DNA from: CAZGWJ01 sp964529445
GTDB lineage: Bacteria; Oederibacteriota; Muellerivitia; Muellerivitales; Muellerivitaceae
Assembly: GCA_964529445.1 (NCBI GenBank)
Contig: CAZGWJ010000002.1
Span: 1-64,000, forward strand
Direction: 5' to 3'
DNA length: 64,000 nucleotides
The notes below the pieces were generated by a model that did not search any database, had not been told where the DNA came from, and saw only the letters and a list, made by a program, of their open reading frames with translations. Of this stretch, positions 57,571 to 64,000 are shown piece by piece (within the stretch, counting starts at the first letter, position 1; every line of letters begins with the position of its first letter). The position numbers were made by a program, and so were the translations under genes.

Positions 57571-59083
57571 GCCTTTCTGGCGCTGGACGATCGGCGCCTT
57601 CCTCCTGGGTCTCATCGTCTCGGGGATCATCCTGCTCAAGACGGACGGGTGCGCCTCGGGCCTCCAGCTGAAGCAGGAACCCCCGCCCGTCAAGATCGCT
57701 TCCGACAATGCCGCCCTCGGTCTCCAGCAGGCTTTCATCCACGTGGCCGCCGCCGTCGGTCCTGCCGTCGTCAACATCAGCGCCGAATGGACCGAGAAGA
57801 TCCCCGGCATGGAGAACTACCAGAGCATGGAGGATTTCTTCAATTACTGGTTCTTTGGGCCCGGCGGCCCTCCCGGGGGGATGAGACGGAGGATGCCGGA
57901 ACAGCTCCGCAAGGAACGCAGTCTGGGATCCGGCTTCATCATCACGACTGACGGTTACGTGATGACCAACGCCCATGTCTTGGGCAAGGCCACGAAGGTC
58001 ACCGTCACCCTGCAGGACGGGCGGGATTTCAAGGGTGCGGTGGTGGGCCGGGACGAGAAGACCGACATCGGCCTCGTGAAGATCGATGCGACGAAGCTTC
58101 CCTATGCCGTGCTGGGCGACTCGGACGCCATCGAGGTCGGCCAATGGTCCATTGCCATCGGCAACCCCTTCGCCCTTGACCACACGGTCACGACGGGCGT
58201 CATCTCGGCCAAGGGGCGCACGGTGGCCCTGAATGAACGCTCCCCCTACCAGAGTTACATCCAGACCGACGCCTCCATCAATCCGGGCAACTCGGGCGGG
58301 CCCCTGTGCAACATCTCGGGCGAGGTCGTGGGCATCAACACGGCCATCTATTCGCAGACCGGGGGTTCCGTGGGTATCGGCTTCGCCATTCCCGTCAATG
58401 TGGCCAAGAAGGTCGCCCACGACCTGGCCAACAAGGGGAAAGTCGTGCGCGCGGGCCTGGGCGCCACCGTGCAGTCTTTGGATTACAAGATCGCCAAGAG
58501 TTTCGGTTTGGATTCCACCGAGGGGGCGCTGCTCTCGGCCATCCAACCGGGAAGCGCGGCCGCCAAGGCGGGGCTCAAACCTGGTGATATCGTCGTGGAA
58601 TTGGACGGCTCGCCCGTGCGAAGCGCCTCCGAGATGATCGCCCGTCTTTACACCAAATCCGCAGGCGATGCGGTGAAGTTGACCGTCCTGCGCGAGAAGA
58701 GGCGCTACAAGATGGATGTGACCCTGCAGGCCCTCGACGAGGCGCCGAGCTCGAAAAAGGAGGAACCGGAGGCGCCCGCACCGGCGGCGCGGAATGCCGA
58801 CGATTTGGGGCTTTCGGTCCAGGACCAGACCCAGGAGGTTCGCTCCCAACTCCCGCCCGAGGCTCCCCGGGGCCCCGTGGTCATGGGCGTGCGGCGGGGA
58901 AGCCCCGCGGCGGCCGCGGGACTCAAGGTCGGGGATGTTATCCTGCAGGTGGGGGACCGCGCGGTGGCGAACGCGTCGGAACTCTCCAAGGCGCTCAAGG
59001 CGAACAACCTGAAGGAAGGCGTCCGGCTCTTCGTCTGGAGCGACGGGACGACCGGCTTCACGTTCCTCCAATCCGGCGAATAG
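57518..59083 (+). CDS. Periplasmic serine protease/chaperone HtrA (DegP-like)
   Basis: 521 residues. One N-terminal membrane anchor (WTIGAFLLGLIVSGIILL), trypsin-like protease with His in TNAHVLG (about 150), Asp in KTDIGL (about 180) and Ser in GNSGGP (about 258), then two PDZ domains. Degrades or refolds misfolded envelope proteins. A GGPPGG-containing LA loop is present before the catalytic domain. Cotranscribed with the HspR-like regulator, whose end it overlaps. Confidence 0.93.
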   Translation: MSPKSKNLSRGPESAASRPFWRWTIGAFLLGLIVSGIILLKTDGCASGLQLKQEPPPVKIASDNAALGLQQAFIHVAAAVGPAVVNISAEWTEKIPGMENYQSMEDFFNYWFFGPGGPPGGMRRRMPEQLRKERSLGSGFIITTDGYVMTNAHVLGKATKVTVTLQDGRDFKGAVVGRDEKTDIGLVKIDATKLPYAVLGDSDAIEVGQWSIAIGNPFALDHTVTTGVISAKGRTVALNERSPYQSYIQTDASINPGNSGGPLCNISGEVVGINTAIYSQTGGSVGIGFAIPVNVAKKVAHDLANKGKVVRAGLGATVQSLDYKIAKSFGLDSTEGALLSAIQPGSAAAKAGLKPGDIVVELDGSPVRSASEMIARLYTKSAGDAVKLTVLREKRRYKMDVTLQALDEAPSSKKEEPEAPAPAARNADDLGLSVQDQTQEVRSQLPPEAPRGPVVMGVRRGSPAAAAGLKVGDVILQVGDRAVANASELSKALKANNLKEGVRLFVWSDGTTGFTFLQSGE

Positions 59084-59233
59084 AGCCGGTCATTCGAGGG
59101 TTGTTATTTCGTACGAATCCGGACCGCTTTGATCGAAGTCTGATGGGTAGCCACGCCCCGCTCAGACGGTGATACAATCAAGGCGGTTCTTTTTTTTCGG
59201 CGTGATTGAAAGCGGTTTCAGGAACGGTCATCG

Positions 59234-62200
59234 ATGCGGACCAAGACAAGGATTCTTGCGAACGGGATCATCCTCGTGCTTTTCCTGGGGACGGCGTCTC
59301 CGGTGAAGGCCGCCACCTATTTCGGCGATGTTGGATTCATCGAAACGGCGCTTGCCTCCCGCTCCGACATTCTCTTCTTCTCGGGTTACGAGACCAACCC
59401 CTGGAACTCGGTCTGGGGGCTTGATTGGGGTCCCTCGCCCGCCGTCAACCACACGATCATTACGGGCGCGGAAGCTTTTTCCGGCAACACCGCACGCGTG
59501 TTCTATCCCGCCAACACCTTCGGGACCTCCACAAACGGGACTCAATACTTCCAGGATTGGGCCAATTTCCCCATCGCCCCGCGGGAATCGGCCTATGTCC
59601 GCTACTATGTGAAATTCCAGCCGGGTTTCCAATTCGCCAAGGGCGGCAAGCTTCCGGGATTCTGTGGTGCCGGCTGCAACACGGGTTGTTCGGGTATCCC
59701 GACCGGGTTCGACGGGTGGAGCGCCCGCATCATGTGGCGCGGCAACGGGCAGATCGTGCAATACGTGTACCACATGGACCAGGCCAACGAGTGCGGCACC
59801 GATTTCCCGTGGACGCTATCGGGATGTCCCGTTTACTTCAAGCCGGGCGAATGGCACTGTGTCGAGACCTACGTGCAGATGAACACCGTCGGCCAGGCCA
59901 ATGGCATCCTGCGGTCCTGGTTGAACGGACAGTTGGCGCTCGAGGTGACGAACATGCGTTGGCGGGCTACCACCGCCATTCAGGTCGACCATTTCTATTT
60001 CTCGACCTTCTTCGGCGGGAGCGATGCGACCTGGAACTCGCCCCAGGATCAGTACGCTTATTTCGACAACTTCGTCATCGCCGAGAACTATATCGCACCC
60101 ATCCCGGGTCCCGCAGGGACCCCGACACCGACCGCCACGCCCTCGCCGCCTCCCGGGTACACGATGGTCACGCGGATCTTCGACAGCGACAACACCGGTT
60201 GGGCGACGAGCAACTGGTCGTCGGGTACCTACAACTTCAACGATCCCGCCCAGAACCACACGACGGGAGGCGCGGAAAGCCTCCGCATCCAGTACGCGGA
60301 CGGCGGGTGGGGGGCCGCGCAGTTCACCTCGCCCGTGACCCTGACACCTTCCGGTTTCGAAAACCTCTACCTCTGGGTCTATCCGCTCGGGTGCGATGCG
60401 GTGTTCCGCGTAAGGGTCCGATTGGGATCCACGGACGTCGCGGAAACCGTCATCAACGGCGGATATGTGGGCGGTTGGCGCGTCAACCAGTGGAACCTGG
60501 TGATCGTTCCCAAGACACTCTTGAACCTCACCTCCCAGTCTTTCGATCGGGTCCTCTTGGTTTCGAACAGCACGGTGGCCTGTTCGGCTTTCCACGTGGA
60601 CGACTTCGTCCTGGGGAACGCTTCCACGGTCCCGACCTCCACCCCGACCAGGACCCCGACCGCTTTCGTGCCGACCGCCACTTGGACCCGGACGAACACA
60701 TGGACGCCATCGATGACGTTCACACATTCGGTCACGCCGACGGCAACGAGGACCTCGACGGCGTCGAGCACGGCGACCCGAACCGCCACCCAAACCGTCA
60801 CCTCTACGGCGACCCGAACAGGCACGGCGACTTCCACGGTCACGCGTTCAGCGACCCCGACCGCGACGAACACGCCGACCCGCACGGCGACGAATACCCC
60901 CACTTTGTCCGCGACGCTTTCGCCGACGGGTACCCCGACCGCCACTTGGACGCGGACGAATACGCCCACCTTCACCTCCACCCCCACCGCCACGCGCACC
61001 GTCACCCGGTCGGCGACACCATCGCTGACGGTCACGAACAGCGCAACCTCCACGGCGACCCGTACGGGCACGGCGACTTCCACGGTCACGCGTTCGGCAA
61101 CCCCGACCGCGACGAACACGCCGACCCGCACGGCGACGAATACCCCCACTTTGTCCGCGACGCCGTCACCCACGGCCACCCCGACGGATTCCCCCACGAT
61201 GACGCGCACCCGGACGTTCACCCTGACGTTTTCACCGACGTGGACGCAGACCCCTACGGCGACACCGTCCCGATCCCCAACCCGCACGGCTTCGCCGACC
61301 GCTACGGGCGCCGCGTGCGCCAAGCGCATGCTGGCCTACTATCCCTATTGGGACTCCACCTACCGGGCCGCGAACATTCCCATGACGCGCTTTTCCCACA
61401 TCTGCCATGCCTTCGTGCAACCCCAGGCGGACGGATCGCTGGTCGCGCCGGGGGGTTACCTGGAGCCCCAGTTGATCACCCTGGCCCATGCCGCGGGGGT
61501 GAAGGTACTGGTCTCGGTGGGCGGCGCGGATTCGGTTGCGGACGCGAATTTCAGGACGATCGCGGCTTCGGCCGCACTTCGGACCGCTTTTGCGAACTCG
61601 CTGGAATCCTTCTGTCGAACGAACGGCTATGACGGCGTGGATCTCGATTGGGAGTTCCCCTCGGACGCATCGGACCGGGCCAACTTGAACCTGATGGTGC
61701 AAGCCATCCGCGCCCGGTTCGACGGGGCGGCCGCCCCCGCGCCGGACTGGCTCATCACGATGGCCGTGAGCGGGTCGAACTGGTGGGCTCAGTGGCTCGA
61801 TTACGCGACCTTGACCCCGCTGATGGATTTCTACAACCTCATGACCTACGACATGACCGGGAGCTGGCTGGACCACGCCGCACACAACGCGCCGATGGTG
61901 CAGGGGGGAAATCCCTACGCGGACCTCGACGTGGCCGAGGCCGTGGACTACACGCTCATCACCCGGGGAATCCCGGCCGCGAAGGTGAACCTGGGCATCC
62001 CGTTCTACGGCTACCGTTTTCCCTCGACGGAGAACCTCTACGATCCCTGCGGCGGCCCCTGCTCGACGGCCGTGCAGATGAATTACGACGCCATCGCGCC
62101 GTTGATCGGTGCCGGGTGGACCCGTTCCTGGGATGCCCAATGCCAGGTGCCCTACCTGCGCAACGACGCGGGGGCCGGGTTCATCACCTACGATGATTCC

Positions 62201-63712
62201 CAGTCCGTGACGATCAAGGCGAACTATGCGCTCACGACAAGAGGCCTGGGCGGGATCTTCATGTGGGACATCACGGCGGACACCGTGGGGGCCAGTCAGC
62301 CGCTCCTGGACGCCATGCACACCGGATACCTAGCGGCCTGCGGGTTGACCGGCTCTCCCACCCCCTCGGCGAGCTTCACTCCCACGCCGACGAGCACGAG
62401 TACGGTCACGACGACCGTCACCCGGACCCCGACTCCCACCGTCACGAACACCCCGACGAGAACGGCGACCGTATCACTGACCCGGACCTCCACTCCCACG
62501 ATGACGATGACATCCACGCCTACCTTCAGCTTGACGCTGACGTCCACCCCGACCCGCACCGGGACCTTCACTTCGACCTGGACGGGCGTCCTGCCGACGT
62601 CGACCCCGACGTCGACGCATACAGCCACCCGAACACCGACGATCACTTGGACTTCCCCGTTCACGAACACGTCCACGAGTACCGCGACGCGGACCTTCAC
62701 GGCGACCTTGACAGCGACCCGAACTTGGACGGGTACTCCCTCCTTCACCCCGACGACGACCTCCACCCGGACGGGAACGGATACTTACACGCCCACGCGC
62801 ACGCACACAGCGACTTATACCCTGACCGCTACCTACACGGCGACGCCGACCTATTCCCCGACTTCGACGCTCCCGCCGGGAACCGACACGCCCACCCCGG
62901 CACCGACGGATTCGATGACGCCTACGGCGTCCCTCACCGCTACCCAGTCAGCGACACTGTCGCTGACGAGGTCTCCGACGCCTTCGGCTTCGCCGACACC
63001 CACTTCCACGTCCACCGCGAGTTTCACGGCGACGGGGTCGCCCATTCCATCCTGGACGCCGTCCTTCACTCCGAGTTGGACGCCTTCGGCGACTCCCACA
63101 GCGACACGGACGGCATCCAGGACGGCGACCGAAACCCGAACAGCGTCGCCAACCTCCACTTATTCGGTGACTTCGTCCCCGAGTGCGACACGAACCTCGT
63201 CGCCGTCTTTGACGCCCACGGACAGCCCCACGCCCACTCCAACGCGAACATTCACGCCCAGTTGGACGTTCACGCCGACGTACACCCAAACGGCGGTATT
63301 CACGAACACGCCATCCTTCACCGGGACTCCGACCTTCAGCCCCACGCCGACCGAAACACCGGAATTCACCTCCACTCCGACGTTGTCTTGGTCATCGACT
63401 CCTAACTTCTCATTCCTAACTCCTCACTCGACGGAAGTCGTGCCTTACCCCAACCCCTGTACGGGAGCCTGCGACGAGGTGACGGTGAACGTGGAGGTGA
63501 GGGAATCGGGCGAGACCGTTCGCATCCGGCTCTTCACAACGGCCTACCGGAAGATCGCCGAGACCGCGTGGAACACCCTTCCGACGGGCGTCTCGCCGGT
63601 GAAGGTTTCCTTGCGGGATTCGAGGGGTCGGAGATTGGCGAACGGCCTGTACCATATCCGGGTGGTTTCGGGCGCGGGAGAGGCCGGCGGAAAACTGCTG
63701 ATTCTAAGGTGA
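59234..63712 (+). CDS. Secreted multidomain enzyme: PL14-like lyase, CBM, GH18 chitinase, sorting domain
   Basis: 1,492 residues. Order: signal peptide (1-27); PL14-like lyase domain (about 28-285; GGKLPGFCGAGC, SARIMWRGNG, YVYHMDQ); carbohydrate-binding-like beta domain (about 305-455); Thr-rich linker (about 464-692); GH18 domain (about 695-1035) with catalytic DGVDLDWEF, MAVSGSNWW and NLMTYDMTG; a second Thr-rich linker (about 1040-1385); FlgD-like domain (about 1395-1492, YPNPCTGACDE, ending KLLILR). The GH18 part has all catalytic acids (DxxDxDxE), so chitin or related glycan cleavage is expected. Whether the lyase is active is unclear. Linkers probably extend the enzyme from the surface. 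Confidence 0.9.
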   Translation: MRTKTRILANGIILVLFLGTASPVKAATYFGDVGFIETALASRSDILFFSGYETNPWNSVWGLDWGPSPAVNHTIITGAEAFSGNTARVFYPANTFGTSTNGTQYFQDWANFPIAPRESAYVRYYVKFQPGFQFAKGGKLPGFCGAGCNTGCSGIPTGFDGWSARIMWRGNGQIVQYVYHMDQANECGTDFPWTLSGCPVYFKPGEWHCVETYVQMNTVGQANGILRSWLNGQLALEVTNMRWRATTAIQVDHFYFSTFFGGSDATWNSPQDQYAYFDNFVIAENYIAPIPGPAGTPTPTATPSPPPGYTMVTRIFDSDNTGWATSNWSSGTYNFNDPAQNHTTGGAESLRIQYADGGWGAAQFTSPVTLTPSGFENLYLWVYPLGCDAVFRVRVRLGSTDVAETVINGGYVGGWRVNQWNLVIVPKTLLNLTSQSFDRVLLVSNSTVACSAFHVDDFVLGNASTVPTSTPTRTPTAFVPTATWTRTNTWTPSMTFTHSVTPTATRTSTASSTATRTATQTVTSTATRTGTATSTVTRSATPTATNTPTRTATNTPTLSATLSPTGTPTATWTRTNTPTFTSTPTATRTVTRSATPSLTVTNSATSTATRTGTATSTVTRSATPTATNTPTRTATNTPTLSATPSPTATPTDSPTMTRTRTFTLTFSPTWTQTPTATPSRSPTRTASPTATGAACAKRMLAYYPYWDSTYRAANIPMTRFSHICHAFVQPQADGSLVAPGGYLEPQLITLAHAAGVKVLVSVGGADSVADANFRTIAASAALRTAFANSLESFCRTNGYDGVDLDWEFPSDASDRANLNLMVQAIRARFDGAAAPAPDWLITMAVSGSNWWAQWLDYATLTPLMDFYNLMTYDMTGSWLDHAAHNAPMVQGGNPYADLDVAEAVDYTLITRGIPAAKVNLGIPFYGYRFPSTENLYDPCGGPCSTAVQMNYDAIAPLIGAGWTRSWDAQCQVPYLRNDAGAGFITYDDSQSVTIKANYALTTRGLGGIFMWDITADTVGASQPLLDAMHTGYLAACGLTGSPTPSASFTPTPTSTSTVTTTVTRTPTPTVTNTPTRTATVSLTRTSTPTMTMTSTPTFSLTLTSTPTRTGTFTSTWTGVLPTSTPTSTHTATRTPTITWTSPFTNTSTSTATRTFTATLTATRTWTGTPSFTPTTTSTRTGTDTYTPTRTHTATYTLTATYTATPTYSPTSTLPPGTDTPTPAPTDSMTPTASLTATQSATLSLTRSPTPSASPTPTSTSTASFTATGSPIPSWTPSFTPSWTPSATPTATRTASRTATETRTASPTSTYSVTSSPSATRTSSPSLTPTDSPTPTPTRTFTPSWTFTPTYTQTAVFTNTPSFTGTPTFSPTPTETPEFTSTPTLSWSSTPNFSFLTPHSTEVVPYPNPCTGACDEVTVNVEVRESGETVRIRLFTTAYRKIAETAWNTLPTGVSPVKVSLRDSRGRRLANGLYHIRVVSGAGEAGGKLLILR
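60803..61164 (+). repeat. Long direct repeats in the Thr-rich linker DNA
   Basis: About 110 bp around CACGGTCACGCGTTC (near 60837) recurs almost unchanged around 61080, offset 243 bp, within the first Thr-rich linker. It reflects recent internal duplication in low-complexity coding DNA. Confidence 0.85.
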
Positions 63713-63780
63713 GTAACCGGGTCGACTCGAACAAGGAATATCTGTCTTTCCGCGATTCAGACGGTAAAATAAGCGTTCCT

Positions 63781-64000
63781 ATGAAAAAGCGCGCAACCAT
63801 CGTGGACATCGCCCGTGCCGTCGGGGTCACCGACGGAACGGTGAGCCGTGCCCTCGCCAACGATCCCCGCGTGAGGGCCGAGACGCGCGAAAGGATCCTC
63901 GCCGCCGCGAAGGAACTGAACTACCGTCCCCACCTCTCGGCCCGGCTCTTCAAGCAGGGGATCACCAAGAACATCGGGGTCTACAGCGAGCAGGGGGCCT
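63781..64000 (+). CDS. LacI-family transcriptional regulator (N-terminal part, window edge)
   Basis: 73 codons visible. The HTH (TIVDIARAVGVTDGTVSRAL and hinge LAAAKELNYRPHLSARLFKQ) and the onset of the periplasmic-binding-type domain (NIGVYS) are clear. Start ATG 63781. A TAAAAT -10-like element lies at about 63765. It follows the chitinase by 68 bp on the same strand and may control carbohydrate genes beyond the window. Confidence 0.88.
   Translation, partial: MKKRATIVDIARAVGVTDGTVSRALANDPRVRAETRERILAAAKELNYRPHLSARLFKQGITKNIGVYSEQGA

Noticed and set aside
59425..61632. 735-codon plus-strand frame within the chitinase gene
   Set aside because: Alternate frame kept open by the GAC/CAC-rich linker repeats; His/Asp/Arg-rich with no domain.
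62263..63405. 380-codon plus-strand frame in the second Thr-rich linker
   Set aside because: Same reason: a low-complexity His/Asp-rich alternate frame of the linker.
1..64000. tRNA or rRNA genes
   Set aside because: No TTCGAATCC-type T-arm with a matching cloverleaf, and no rRNA core sequences, were seen by eye.

Overview
GC-rich chromosome segment of a Gram-negative bacterium, probably an uncultured, candidate-phylum-type lineage. The Gram-negative call rests on an ADP-heptose epimerase for LPS core, a TonB-dependent receptor, a periplasmic HtrA and YidC with a large periplasmic domain. Two secreted glycosidases have Thr/Pro-rich linkers and a FlgD-like C-terminal domain ending in KLLVLR/KLLILR, a style seen in FCPU426-like and FCB-related lineages; I hold the phylum guess weakly.

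0-24.8 kb is the replication-origin neighbourhood. The minus strand carries rpmH-rnpA-yidD-yidC-jag, mnmE-(nuclease), mnmG-rsmG and recF-dciA-gyrB. The plus strand carries dnaA, dnaN and a helicase-exonuclease fusion. The strand switch is at about 11.5-11.9 kb. The most likely oriC (AT-rich stretch plus five DnaA boxes) lies just upstream of dnaA at 18.2-18.65 kb. Two perfect 16-bp parS sites lie in an inverted repeat flanking mnmG-rsmG, but parA/parB are not in the window. Between rpmH and dnaA sits a cobalamin uptake locus: ABC ATPase and permease, then a promoter, cobalamin riboswitch and terminator controlling a BtuB-like receptor and a beta-propeller lipoprotein resembling BtuG.

25-48.7 kb is mostly plus-strand housekeeping and carbohydrate genes: GAF/HD-GYP phosphodiesterase, a secreted glycosidase divergent from an AraC regulator, hldD, purC, a GH5 enzyme, trmL, a frameshifted methyltransferase-like membrane gene, and a sigma54-type promoter followed by three small genes, two of them stand-alone CheR N-terminal-like domains. 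Then come a TPR protein, uppP, DoxX/rhodanese, a GH35-type galactosidase, an AI-2E transporter, two glycosyltransferases, an aldo/keto reductase with a duplicated start, and a NYN-domain protein.

48.7-56.3 kb is an accessory, repeat-rich stretch: lexA and radC diverging over LexA-box-like sites, an ORF6N gene surrounded and invaded by 27-bp palindromes, two toxin-antitoxin-like pairs, a quinone reductase and a YbhN-type membrane protein. Several repeat families cluster here, including a two-hairpin element with covarying stems.

56.3-64 kb holds a sigma70-family factor, an HspR-like MerR regulator and HtrA in one apparent stress operon, then a 1,492-residue secreted protein combining a PL14-like domain, a GH18 chitinase domain, Thr-rich linkers and a sorting domain, and finally the start of a LacI-type regulator.
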